Assembly: GCA_030144725.1 (NCBI GenBank)
Contig: JASKMD010000025.1
Location: 8,300,033-8,364,032 of the forward strand
Reading direction: 5' to 3'
DNA length: 64,000 nucleotides
DNA from: Haematococcus lacustris
Taxonomy: Eukaryota; Chlorophyta; Chlorophyceae; Chlamydomonadales; Haematococcaceae
Positions 43,090 through 54,200 of this stretch are shown here, in pieces. A program made the position numbers and the translations under genes. Each line of letters begins with the position of its first letter. Positions within the stretch are counted from its first letter, which is position 1. The notes under the pieces were generated by a model. That model had not been told where the DNA came from and did no database searches. It saw only the letters and a program-made list of their open reading frames with translations.

Positions 43090-44790
43090 GGGAAGCGGGC
43101 TAAGCAACTGGCTGCCTGCCCCCACGCCGCTGCAGGACCTCCAGCTGCCGCCCAGCCTGCTAAACCGCCCTGTCCTGCGGCGAGGGATGCGGGTGCGCCC
43201 TGGCGGAGGTGTCAAGCCAGCGAGGCGGTTGGCTGCCCTGCACCTCCTCGGGGAGCCGCTCCTCCACATCCCTGCCCTGCTGTTCCCGCTCCCCCGCTGC
43301 CCCCTGGCATGCCACCTGCTGCGCGCTGGCCTCCCACTTGAGCTCCAGCTGCCTCAGGGCCCCATCAGCCACCGCTGCCACCTCCGGTTCGCCCGCTGCC
43401 CGGGGGGGGCGCACGCCCCACAGCGCAGGCCACAGGCCCCCACGAGGTGGGTAGAGGGGGTCGGCACTGACGCGCTGGAGCTGGTGGAGGCGCACCCTGG
43501 CATGCTTGACGGAGCAGTCCAGCAGGGTGGTGGTGCCCATGCCCCACACTTGAGGGTCCAGTTGCAGGTGAGCCCAGGGGCCTAAGAGCCACTCCTCCTT
43601 AGGTCAGGTGGCAGGCCCCTCGTCAGCTGGGTCGGCAGCCTGCCCTTCCGGCCCGCCCCCTGCGCCCCTACGCCCTCCACCTCCTCTACGACCTCGCCCC
43701 CTGCCCCCGCCCCGCCCCCTTGCCCGCCCCACTCCCCTGCCAACCGCCCTGGCTCCTCCTTGCTCCTGCCCTTGAGCCTGCTCCACCCCTCCCTCCCCCC
43801 GGGGCATCACGCAGATGGCCTTGCTAGGGTAGAGGCGGCTGCTGTTGGGGCTGCGTTCCTGGGGCAGGTCTGAGGCTGCCACAAAGCGGTTGACAGCCAA
43901 GGCCATGGCTTGCGCTAGAGGAGTGGAGGGTTGCACGAAGGCCACTTGGTAAATGGACTTGGAGGCTAGGCACTGCTGGGCAACCTGCACCCGCCCCAGG
44001 AGGTTGAGGCCTTGGGGCCGCCAAGGGAGGGAGGCTCCCATCATGGCCGCCGCCGCCCCACCGAAGGCGGCCTCGCTGGTGGCAGCGTAGGAGGCCGCCC
44101 CAAGAGGGACCCCCAGGTGGCGCACTGGCACCCCCGCTCGGACAGCTGGGATGACCACCTCCGGCTCCTGCTCCCCACCTTGCTCCCGCCCGCCCTGCTG
44201 CTGTCCTTGCCCGCCACCTTCCCCTAGCCCAACCCCTAGCCCCTGCTCGCCCACCTGCCCTTGCCCGCCCCCTTCCCCCCCGTCACCCCCCCTTCCTCCC
44301 CTCCCCGCCCCCTCGTGGCCCGAGCCCCCCTAGTTACCCAGCCCGGGCTCTGGCTGGGCACACGGCAGGGCTGAGCTCTTGCTCACGCTCAGCGCAGGGC
44401 CCCCAGCGGCGCGGAACAGGCCCAGGGCCTCCACTACCACCATCCCGTCTCTGACCTAATCGAGCACCACGATGGTGAGGTCGTCCGCATACTCTCTGGA
44501 GGGGAGCGCGGGGGTCAGGGCGGCCCTGTGCATGGCCAGAGGGCTGGAGGGGATGGTGGGGGTGCTGATGCGGCCTGCTTGCAGGAGCGAGCTGAGGTAG
44601 CTGACCAGCGGATGGAGCAAGATGCACCAGTAGAGCGGGGAGGCCCCGCTGCCCTTCAATAGCCCCGACGCAAGGGGGAAGCTGTCGGTGAGGTGGCCGT
44701 TGACCAGCACCTGGCTCGTGGCACCCCGGTGCAGCAGCTGAGCCCAGCGCACATGCCCCTCCCGGCAGAACCATCAGGAAGCTCACGCAG
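43090..44790 (-). mobile_element. LINE fragment: RT second half and connection
   Basis: 44752-44460 carries TSQVLVNGHLTDSFPLASGL and EYADDLTIVVLD. 44150-43800 gives VRHLGVPLGAASYAA and LNLLGRVQVAQQCLASKSIY, typical of LINE RT thumb regions. 44260-44750 is nearly identical to 41298-41800. Stops at several points. Confidence 0.8.
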
Positions 44791-45608
44791 CCATGTTTGC
44801 CGGACTTCAGTGGTGTGCGCCACCGACATGTCGTGCATCGCTAACGGATAGCCAAGGACGTAGCTAGCCAGTGTAGCGAACCACGGTCTGCGATTGGGAC
44901 ACATCTGGGGTCACATGTGGCTGCCTGCATCGAATGACTCCGATGGCGATTCCAGTCTTGCATATAGCGCACATTACCACATTGCAGCAGGCGCAACAAA
45001 CGTTACATCAAATGATTGAGTTGATGGGTTGATGGGTTATGAAGATTACCAACCCCATGTTGGGAACGCCTGACCTGTTGTTCGGCTATCATTTTGTGTT
45101 GTTCAGATATCGGCTTTCATATGTGATTTCAGTATGGTGCCGTGGAGCATCTTCTGCTCACAGGTTAGCGACGCCACTCGGACCAGGCCTCAGGCCCAGG
45201 GTGTGACGGGCCGAGTGAGGGGCCTGAAGCTCGGACCTGGCTCGGGGCCCCGTCGCTGGCTCGCTCCTGGCTCCCGTTGCTCCCCGTTGCTTTCTGCCTG
45301 CTCCTCGACCAAGCGACCGCGACCTCGACTTGACAGCTGACTGGACCGGAGTTGGACTTGAAAGCTCAGCTGCGCATAGCTCAGCTGCGCCCTATACTCA
45401 CACATAGAGATGAAGCTCAGAACTAATTACTTGTGAAGCGGGAGCCTCAATCAGGAAAGTTGCAGACAACTTCGGAGCTAAGAGACACAAAGCATTGTCG
45501 AATCGCTTACAAGGCTGTCTACGCAAACCGAGAGCACGGACTGGCGCGTCAAACAGTGCGAAGCAGTCAACTGCGAAGAAGTCAAACGCAAGTCCAACGC
45601 AGGCAAAC
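44791..45608. other. Spacer without supported gene
   Basis: A plus-strand frame from 45495 to 45686 (basic, Ser/Lys-rich, CLRKPRARTGASNS) is open but unplaced. Confidence 0.35.
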
Positions 45609-45860
45609 TTAGATAAACGTGGGCTGACGAATGCCATAGCTGATAGCTGGCAGGAGTCCGGCGGGCTGGCTGGGAGCAGTGGGTAGCGAGGTCACAGCAG
45701 GTTGCGGTTGCCGCGCAGCGCCCTTTACCCGTGTTGCTTTGCGCACCCTTCCCGGTTGCACGTTGTGGAGACGCGCGGCCTGATTGAACACGTCTTGGTG
45801 CTCGAAGGACCCCCACATGTCCATGGCGGTTTGGCCTGGTTGCACGCCGCTGACATGCAG
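45609..45860 (-). CDS. Possible exon with ankyrin-like end
   Basis: Minus-strand frame GVQPGQTAMDMWGSFEHQ then DVFNQAARLHNVQPGR. The N-Q-T-A-M-D-x-W-G pattern resembles the last helix pair of an ankyrin repeat, after an acceptor-like TGTCAG. Its relation to the recombinase element next door is unclear. Confidence 0.3.
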   Translation of the reverse strand: MHVSGVQPGQTAMDMWGSFEHQDVFNQAARLHNVQPGRVRKATRVKGAARQPQPAVTSLPTAPSQPAGLLPAISYGIRQPTFI

Positions 45861-46056
45861 ACAAAGAGGCTGCAGCCATTGAGGAGGCCTGACGTACCTC
45901 CCTTGGCTACTGGCATCCCCAAGAAAGCAGTAACGACCCCCTCTGTTGTAGTGGGAAGATATGTTAATGTGGGCCTTGGCTGCTGACTCCTACTTGGTGC
46001 CTCAGTAGGGGAGGTGGACGGGCTTGGCCCCTTCGCTGCTGCTGCTAGGGCGGCTG

Positions 46057-47190
46057 CTAGAGCACTGACTGATATCCCCCGGCTTGTTGCAGCCAGGACC
46101 TTTGCCAAAGCTGAGAAGACCTGCTGTTGAGACCCTTCAGTAGGGGTACCAATCTGCAAGTGTTGCTGGCATGCTCCCTGGCTTGCTGCTGCAGCCTCCA
46201 GGTTCTGCTGGCCTGCAGCCTACAGGTGTTGCTGGCCTGCAGCTGCAGCCTGCTGGTGCTGCTGGCCTGCTGCTGCAGCCTGCTGGTGCTGCTGGCCTGC
46301 TGGTGCTGCTGGCCTGCTGCTGCAGCCTCCAGGTGCTGCTGGCCTGCTGCTGCAGCCTGCTGGTGCTGCTGGCCTGCTGCTGCAGCCTCCAGGTGCTGCT
46401 GGCCTGCAGCTGCAGCCTGCAGGTGCTGCTGGCCTGCTGGTGCAGCCTCCAGGCTCTGCTGGCCTGCAGCTGTAGCCTGCTGGTGCTGCTGGCCTTCTGC
46501 TGCAGCCTGCTGGTGCTGCTGGCCTGCTGCTGCAGCCTGCTGGTGCTGCTGGCCTGCAGCCTGTTGGTGCTGCTGGCCTACAGCTGCAGCCTGCAGGTGC
46601 TGCTGGCCTACAGCTGCAGCCTGCAGGTGCTGCTGGCCTGCTGCTGCAGCCTGCTGGTGCTGCTGGCCTGCTGCTGCTGGATTTTTCTCACGTTGCAGCC
46701 TTCTTAAAAGGCCACTCCAAGCTTTGATATGTCTTGTATTTCTGTCCAGATGTTGCAGTGCTACACTCCTACTAATGTTAGGAAACCTGCTTCTGAGATA
46801 CCACTCAATCAGCAAGACTATCTGCTTGATCTCGCTGACCCTCTTCCCCACCTGCCTTCCTTCAACCCCTCTGTTGGCGCGCCACTGCTTCCCCCCTTCC
46901 CCTCCCTCCAAAGATCGCAAGCTAGGGCCCCCCCCCTTACCAGACTCCCACAGAGCTATGATCTCGCTGGCAGTACCCCACTGTTGTAGAGATTGCACCG
47001 AGTATGGCATGGCTATTGAGAGCCTCTTCAGAGCAGGGGCATGGGCAGGGCTGGCCTGCCCCCCTGCTGCTGCTGCTGCTGCTGGCCCCCTGATGAGGGC
47101 AGGGGCAGGGCTGGCCTGCCCTCCTGCTGCTGGCCCCCAGGTGAGGGCAGGGGTGGCCTGCCCCCCTGCTGCTGCTGCCCCCCTTGGCAT
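46057..47190 (-). CDS. GCR1_C-like domain protein with Gln-His-Leu repeats
   Basis: A 377-codon minus-strand frame. The N-terminal third is Ala/Gly-rich (GGQASPAPALIRGP). Then comes the GCR1_C-like domain described for the element, then LQHLDRNTRHIKAWSGLL, then about 17 repeats of a 9-11 residue unit (AAAAGQQHLQ) up to near the end. Likely the DNA-binding part of the Crypton-like element rather than a host gene. Confidence 0.5.
   Translation of the reverse strand: MPRGAAAAGGQATPALTWGPAAGGQASPAPALIRGPAAAAAAGGQASPAHAPALKRLSIAMPYSVQSLQQWGTASEIIALWESGKGGGPSLRSLEGGEGGKQWRANRGVEGRQVGKRVSEIKQIVLLIEWYLRSRFPNISRSVALQHLDRNTRHIKAWSGLLRRLQREKNPAAAGQQHQQAAAAGQQHLQAAAVGQQHLQAAAVGQQHQQAAGQQHQQAAAAGQQHQQAAAEGQQHQQATAAGQQSLEAAPAGQQHLQAAAAGQQHLEAAAAGQQHQQAAAAGQQHLEAAAAGQQHQQASSTSRLQQQASSTSRLQLQASNTCRLQASRTWRLQQQAREHASNTCRLVPLLKGLNSRSSQLWQRSWLQQAGGYQSVL
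46185..46680. repeat. Coding minisatellite, CTGCTGGCCTGCTGCTGCAG units
   Basis: Tandem units of about 27-33 bases with point variation, in frame on the minus strand as GQQHLQAAA repeats. Confidence 0.9.
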
Positions 47191-48235
47191 CCAAGCGAGA
47201 TAGGGCAGTCAGGGCAGGGGTTGCGAGCTGCAGGTTATACATGTCACGCATCCACTCATCAAATGCCTTTGGCTTTCTGGCTGATAACTGCCCTCCTCGG
47301 TACAGCTCAGCTGCCTTGTCCCAATGCTTGTGATAGCTGGGCAGGCTGTGGAGGTGAGTGCAGACCATGTGCCGGGAGCTGATGTTGGGAGCATGCATGT
47401 CTAGCCAGATGCAGTCCTGGCAAAGCAAGGTGACGAATGCCTCAAAGACTGCCAGCAAGGCTTTGAAGCAGGCACGGCTGGCTGCTGCCTGTAGAGCAGG
47501 CTTCTCGCAATGCAGGGAGGATGGGGAAGAGGTGGGGCCCAGCCTCGAACCTGAGCCACACAAGAGGCAGTGGGACCTCGAACCTGGCAAGGCAGGTAGG
47601 CAACCAGGCAGACGGGCAAACAGAAATGAGCTTCCAGCCCCAATGGCAATAAGCTGCAGGCCTATGCACAGGCCTCACCTCTCCGCATAGAACGTGGTAA
47701 GCCACTTGACATGCTCTGACTCCCAACCGCACATGGCCAGGACGGCCTCCATACGAGAGTGATGCTGCTCTGCGACATCCTTCGACCACCCACAGTGCTT
47801 CTTTATGTCCCCGTGCTGCACCCTGTGCATGTACATACACAAACAGTTAGGTGTATGGCATTTGGCTGGGCTGGGGCTGGCCTGCCCTGCTGCTGCTGCT
47901 GCTGCTGCTGCTTCACTCACCCAGACTTGGCCATCTCCACGGGCGCGCCTTTGCGAGGGGCATGTGTAGTGCTTGCCACATCCACGCCGTTGCTCACAAA
48001 CAGTTGGTCCATCTTCTCATACATGGAGTCGTACTGGATGGACTGCAGTGGGTTTCTGCCAGAGAACAAGGGTAGCTGCGTGAATTGCAGGTGGTCATCC
48101 AGGTGCAGAGTCTCCTTCTTTACTGTGAATCTGCTGTACATATACATCGCCATAGCATGAGCAGGGCAGCAGGAGATACTGCTGGCCCGGACGAAGGAGA
48201 GATGATCCACACAGCCCGCCTGCAGGGGCAGGGGG

Positions 48236-48345
48236 TTGGGGCAGGGGCTGGGGCAGGGGCTGGGGCTGGGGCTGGGGCAGGGGCAGGGGCTGCTGGGGCA
48301 GGGGCTGCTGGGGCTGGGGCTGGGGCAGGGGCTGCTGGGGCAGGC
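48236..48345. repeat. GGGGCTGGGGCA repeats
   Basis: Interleaved GGGGCT and GGGGCA hexamers with GGGGCTGCT variants, right at the donor side of the recombinase segment. Confidence 0.92.
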
Positions 48346-48689
48346 AGCTCACCACAGTTGTCTTGCCAGCTGTGTAGCTGATGTCAAACTTCAAGCACTG
48401 GCAGGGGCCAATACCTTCTTGTTCTTCAACTGTCATGCCTTGCAGTAGGCACTGCCTGGCACTGTCACCCCTGGCTGCATTGACCCACAAGACTGAAACC
48501 AAAGCCCTGCAGAGAGACAGTCTGAGATTGCATGTTAACATTGGTTACAAGCACACCGAGGGGTAATGATGGGGTAAAGAGGACATTACGAAACAACAGC
48601 AGAGCCGGCTCGCAACTGTCAAGAAACGCGGTGTGCGATGGCTGGGTGGGACAGCGTGGTCCTTTGAATATTACACATGGTGGTGGCGG

Positions 48690-49725
48690 TTTGAGGTGCC
48701 GTGTCGCTGACGTCCCTGTCAGCCCAGTTCGATAAAATGAAGCAGCGATGCTTCACTGAGTGCTTGCCGGAGGCCACCGTCCATTTCCAGCTGATCGACA
48801 TGGGCAGGCAACTTTACATCTGGGCTGGAGTGGGCCGGCCATCCTTGAGTGCCATGTGCATGGCCATAAAAACGCCTATGGTAAGTTTATATTATCATTC
48901 AGCTCAAGCCAAACAGAGTGCATGAAATCCTTCTATCACATGTGTGGTGCAGACGTCTCCACCAGCAGTCGCTACGCTGATGGATGCGGGTGCAAGCAAC
49001 AACGGCCACTGTGTGGCAGCTCGTTTAAGTACGTGTGCTGCCATGGCCTGCCCTCACAACAGCCGGTTACAGAGCTTAGCCCACTCTGTGTAGGACGATC
49101 CCTACCCCGCCATTAACAAGCAGCCAGCTGTCCCGGCTGGGCTGCTGATACTTCACCAGACAACTTGACTCTCTTGATTCTGCCACATGCTGCCAAGCTC
49201 AGTTTCGCCCTGCGCTGCCCAGCACGGCACGGCACGGCACGGCACGATCTGCTACTAGTCCCCAAGTTGGGATGAGATTGCTGCAACCAAGCAGACTGTT
49301 GTTGATATGCTGGTTGGCTGACTGGACCATGTTATGCTACAAGTTTGGCAGCTAGTCAGGTGAACCACTGCTCCCGCTGCCCTGCAGCGATGAAAGCACA
49401 CAAGCCAGTTCTCTGCTCTTGGAACATACCCAGTAACAATCCCATACTAGAGGTGGGACTGGCAAGGTTGTGCTTGCCGTCACAGCATGTATGAGCAAGA
49501 CCTGCAGCCATGGTGCACCCCGTGTGTGAGCACATCAGCATGCAGCCCGTCACTGACGCCTGCACAACCCCTGACCCACCCTTTCCCACCATCCGTATGG
49601 CTGCCTACCCTCTCATCATCCTTGTGTAGACCAGTGCTTCTCAGGCCTTTGCCGAAAAGCGTTTGAAGGCGGAGCTGGCGGTGATGGCAAAGGAAGCGGA
49701 GGACAGCGGTGTAGCAGCCTCATGA
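48690..49725 (+). CDS. PSMG4: Proteasome assembly chaperone 4-like protein (PSMG4)
   Basis: PSMG4 (PAC4/Poc4) pairs with PSMG3 to help build the 20S proteasome alpha ring. Exon ending at 48880 reads SLTSLSAQFDKMKQ, VHFQLIDMGRQLYIWAG and SLSAMCMAIKTPM, matching the family pattern of F-x-x-Q-L-x-x-L-x-x-x-L-F-V-W-x-G. Exon 48953-49028 (after GTGCAG, before GTACGT) gives TSPPAVATLMDAG and HCVAARL. Last exon 49630-49725 gives SQAFAEKRLKAELAVMAKE and stop. A small exon between 49029 and 49629 (length 3n+2) is needed by phase and was not found. The start is unresolved: the frame has a stop at 48690, so a short upstream exon is likely. It points away from the Crypton-like element. Confidence 0.65.
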
Positions 49726-50633
49726 GCCTTGCGTGGACTGGGTTAGGCTGCAGGCCTGATCAGGTGGTCAGCTTCAGCTGGGCACAGTGCACTGGCTGGG
49801 GTTAGGCAGCCTTGCTGCAGACCACATGGGTTTAATGCCATCATGCAGAGCACCCTGGGCTTTGCCATGGGAGTTTCTGTGATGTCTGCATCAGCTGGGT
49901 GTATTATGACAGGTCTAGTCATGCCTGGTCATCTAGTTACTGGGTGGAAAGACTGAGTGGAGAGGGTGGGAGCGCTTGACATGCCAGTGGCTCCTTTGGT
50001 TGTATGCTCTGCTCGCAGATGCTGCATAGTCACTGTTCTATGTATACGCTTGTCTACGCCGGACAGACCAGTCAGCGACATGATGTGGCTCTCTCCGCTG
50101 AACGTCTTCGTGCATAGAAATAATCAAGCCTCCCACTCCATTAATCTCGCATCAAAATCATATGATCCACATAGTCTACTGTCGTGGCCTCTCTTCTAGT
50201 GGCCTTATCACCTGACCATGTCACATGGGGCACTGAACCTCGCTAATACAGTCGTGGTCCTCCTGCCACTGCTGGCAGTGGCGGCATATCTTATCATCTG
50301 CCTTGGAGCATTCAGACTTGCCGCCACCCATTCTGTTGCCTTGGCCAAAGCACCCCGCCTTGGCCGGCTGACCGTGTATGACCAGTCACCTCCCCCCTTG
50401 ACATGGTTGCCAGCCTGGATACCACCCTTGCCTGTCCTGTGAGTCACCTCAGCCTTTGCCCCAGCCTGGCCCACCTCCCTCGACCTTGCCCTGGGCATGC
50501 CCCAGCCATATGCATATATGCATAGCAGCCACCCTTATTGCCACCCCGGCCTGGCCCGCCGCACTAGCCTTTGCCCCAGCCTGGCCCGCCTCCCTCTGGC
50601 CCAGCCCAGGGTGGGCTGAATCCTAGCAGTTTG
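49726..50633. other. No supported gene
   Basis: 3' region of PSMG4 and spacer. 50440-50590 contains GCCCCAGCCTGGCCCRCC repeats. Frames at 49957-50199 and 50218-50442 (+) lack motifs. Confidence 0.35.
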
Positions 50634-50873
50634 CTACCAGTTCTCATACGCCTTGCCGGTGCGTGCGAGAGCAGGAGGTGTGTTGGGCGATGCGGCAAGA
50701 TTGAGGCGTGGAGAAGGCCCAAAGTTGGTGGTCCCAGGTAGTCGCTTCTCAATCATTGCCGCTTGACGATCAAGAGACACTTGGAAGCGTTGTTCATCGT
50801 GCATAAGGAGCTCACGGTGCAGATTATCAGCTGCGTCGGCGGCACTGATGCCCCGGACCACAAACTGGTCCAT
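50634..50873 (-). CDS. Small 79-residue protein, unidentified
   Basis: Single-exon frame starting MDQFVVRGISAADAADNLHR, continuing RFQVSLDRQAAMIEKRLPG and ending TGKAYENW with a stop. The central part is a probable amphipathic helix and the end is Pro/Ala-rich. Divergent from the apyrase gene 400 bases away. No family recognised, but composition and a clean ATG suggest a real gene. Confidence 0.5.
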   Translation of the reverse strand: MDQFVVRGISAADAADNLHRELLMHDEQRFQVSLDRQAAMIEKRLPGTTNFGPSPRLNLAASPNTPPALARTGKAYENW

Positions 50874-51274
50874 TGCTGGCACTTTCGTCAAGGTCAAATA
50901 ATTGTTTGACTACTTCCCGAAAGACCAGAGAAATACATTGTTTACTCATTCCCGGTTTCCCGAAGGACAAAAAACGATTCGGGATAGGGAATCAAAAGGG
51001 AGAGTACGGTAGTCCGGTCGCAATTTACTGCTCTGCCGCTGTCACTTGTTCACAAACCAGATTCAGTATCCCTCCCATACACTGTAACCTCTGCTAGTAG
51101 CACTAGCTACATGGCTGAAATCAGAATATGTCCATCATTCAAACCTACACGATGCAATTTAGGGATGCAGCGTCTTGGGGCATCTGGCCTCTCTTCAGGC
51201 CAGGGACGGTCTGTAGTGACAGACATCGTAAGCTAGATTAGTACCCGCAATCTACATGAAAGCACAATGGCGGG

Positions 51275-54200
51275 ATGAGACGAGCTGTGCTAATGGCGTA
51301 CGGTGTGGTCCTGCTGACAGTCTTGCTCACGATGCTGTCCTTGTTCCCCCCGGAGCCGGTATTGTCGTGGCCCGAACATAGAGAGGTGAACTGACTGGCC
51401 CAAAGCCTCGGACGCCCGGACCCTGACTTGCAACTCTTGTCCATGCAACTCGCAGTACTCAGTAATCTTCGACGCTGGCAGCTCCGGCACCCGAGTACAT
51501 GTGTTTAACTATGCTCACAGCGGTACTTCGTCATATCCAGTAGTGCACCTCCCAGATGACCAAAAGAAGGTAGGGTGTGCCCCTATACCTGGCTACTTTT
51601 TTAGGCCAAGGGCAGTGCCTGGTGCCTCAACCATGCCTGCGGATGCTGCGCGCAGACTAGCCCTGGCTTGTCAACACTGGCACTAGACGACATAGCTCTG
51701 GTCAAGTCCATAGAGCCACTTTTAAAGTTTGCCAAAGACAAGGTAAGGATTGCCCCTTGCACTGAGCCTTGCACCCCGCTCATACTTGTTCATTCCTGAC
51801 ACAGCCCTATCCCGGTCCACATGTCAGGTGCCAAGCACCCATTGGTCCAAGACCCCAGTGCACTTGCTAGCTACAGCTGGGCTGCGCATGCTACCCAAGT
51901 CCCAATCCAAGGAAGTATTGAAAACTGTGCGCAAGACCTTCAGTGAATCTGGGTTTCTGTTTGAGGATGAGTGGGCTAGCATCCTTCCTGGCGAGCTGGA
52001 GGGGCTGTATGCCTGGGCAGCCTTCAACTTCGCGGCCGGGACTTTGCAGGCACGAGCTCTGCACCCTTGTGAAATGCCCGCAGCTGTGCCAGCTGTCTCA
52101 TGCCATGCTGCAGAGTTTCCTGTTCAACCACAGGCGCTGCCATCTGCTTCAGGCCTGCCGGGTGTGCGCCTCAGTGCAGGAGCAGCAGCCTATGGCCCTC
52201 CAGACGGGAGCACATGGGGTGTTGTAGAGCTGGGAGGAGCATCTCTGCAGGTGGGGTGCCGTCTCAATTGCACCTGCACCGGCAGCTTCAGGCAATGCCA
52301 GCTATTGTTTTGATCGGGCGCGGTGTGTGCTCCACTGCAGATCACATTCCTGCCTGAAGCTGGAGCGGTGGTCCCAGGAAAGGCCAGGCACCTGCCTTTA
52401 CCCGGTATGAGCCCAGCTCTCCCTGGCTACTACGACATGCCCTGCACCACTGCACGGCTTGCACGCACACCCCAGAAGCACAAGCCAGTTGTAGAGAGGT
52501 GCAGGATAAGGGCTGGGGTTGGGCCAAAGCTGAGTGTCTGCAGGTTATGGCTGTGGCCTTTACAATGTCGGATAGGAGTTTTCAAGATCGAGTATGCCCG
52601 TATGATAATACTGCAATGTGGATAGCTGGCTCAGGCTCAATATCCTGGTGTTGGTGCTGGGCACCACTGTCCCGTTGCTGCCCTGCTCAGGCCTGGGTGA
52701 AACCATGCCCCTCTACACGCACTCATTCCTAGGCTATGGAGCAACTGTGGCAGCCATGAGAGTGGCTGGTTTCGTCCAAACACAAGAGGACAAGCGTGAC
52801 CCTTGCCTACCCAGAGGGTGAGGTGTGTGCAAACTTGTCACTTGCTGCATTGTGATCTCTGTGTTTCGACACAAACAACAGGGCGTGCAGCTTGTCTGGG
52901 GTGTTGGCTAGCGTGCTACATTGCGTCTTTGTGTTGGTGGACCTGCTGTGGTGTGTTGTCCGTGTATTGCCCAAAACGTACAGCACACACCTCCTTGCTG
53001 GTGCCCCTCAGATACCAGACAGAAGTTGGCATCACTGGCAGCGGCAGCTTCCTGGGCTGCAGGTCAGATCCCAGCCTGCAAGGTCGCACTCAACAGCTTG
53101 CTCCCACATGCATGTCCACACCAGCATGGCACTACTGCTGTCCAGGAGGCTGGCCAAACGATTGCTGCCAAAGTCTGCATGCAAGCATGCAATATGCTCA
53201 ATCAACGGGGAGTACATGCCCCGTTTGGCAGGTGAGCTTTGTTGCAGTGCAGCCCCAGCTTTAGCTCGTCGACTTGGCCTGTGACTGCCAGGCTTGTGAG
53301 CTGGCTGGCGATCTGGCTTGTGTGTCTGCTGGTGACAGACTCTTGCACGGGGCTGTGCGTAGGTGTTTTCTTGGGCACCGAGAACATGTTCTACACAGCC
53401 CAGCGGTTGGGCCTGCCAGTGGGCATGACGGCAGGGCTTCCAGGAGCAGCACCTGAGCCAAGTGGCACCGGCAAACACCCTGTCAGACTACGCGACTTGA
53501 TGCTAGGCAGCAACAGCTCACGTGTGCAGGCTGTGAAGGAGTGGACCCAGTCAGCGCCAGTCCCATTGTCACTCGTGCAATTTGCAGCCGCAGCCACACG
53601 CTTCTGCAACATGAGCTGGCAGGAAGTAAAAAGGGAATTGATTGAGGCGCAAGGCATTGCCCCGGTAGGTCAAGGTCTGCCCAGACACACTTCCTAGCAG
53701 AAGAGGGTCGGAGGGGCACACAGGGAGACCTCCCTCTGTGTGCAGGAGTACGCCATTAAGGTCTGCTTCAATGCAGCATACACCAGTGTCCTCTTGCGTG
53801 ATGCGTTCCACGTGAGCGAGAGTGACGAACGCGTGGTCTTCTCCAATGAAGTGAAGGCAAGTGCCCAAGGCCTACAATGTGGCGCAAACAAAGAAACGCA
53901 TGGCTGTGTGTCATTCATGTCATCGCTATGCATGCCGGAAGGTGCCTTGAGGATGAGATGCCTGTTGCGCCATGCCCTTTGCAGACAGCACCTAACGGCC
54001 AGCCTCAGGAGGTGAACTGGGTGCTGGGTGCTTTGCTCCTGAAGGTGCTAAATGTGACGGAGCACAGGCACACCACAGTCAGCCAGTCAGCTCTGCCTCT
54101 GAACCTGTCGCTCCTCATCATTGGCTCAGCAGTGTGTGTGATGGCCATAGCGCTCATCTGCTTGCGGTGCAACATAGCCTGGAGCTTCAGCCCTTCCAGT

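Larger units (their letters stand above)
45861..48545 (-). mobile_element. Crypton-like element: tyrosine recombinase plus GCR1_C-like domain
   Basis: Cryptons are DNA transposons mobilised by a tyrosine recombinase, often with a GCR1_C DNA-binding domain. Here 48540-48400 reads VSVLWVNAARGDSARQC and LKFDISYTAGKTT. About 48165-47930 reads RNPLQSIQYDSMYEKMDQ and STTHAPRKGAPVEMAKSG (the H-x-x-R box). The next exon at about 47821-47690 reads DIKKHCGWSKDVAEQHHS and ends TTFYAER (candidate nucleophile Tyr). 47590-47200 gives SSRHMVCTHLHSLPSYHKHW. 47020-46730 gives MPYSVQSLQQWGTASEI, ALWESGKGGGPSLRSLE and RVSEIKQIVLLIEWYL, a GCR1_C pattern. Frames change between segments, so introns or decay remain to be separated. 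No element ends identified. Confidence 0.65.

Noticed and set aside
46127..47203. Plus-strand Cys/Leu-rich 358-residue frame
   Set aside because: Antisense of the Gln-His repeat coding minisatellite; low complexity without a domain.
48236..48345. G-rich block as a promoter or regulatory G-quadruplex
   Set aside because: It is a simple hexamer repeat in the transposon-like segment; nothing ties it to regulation.
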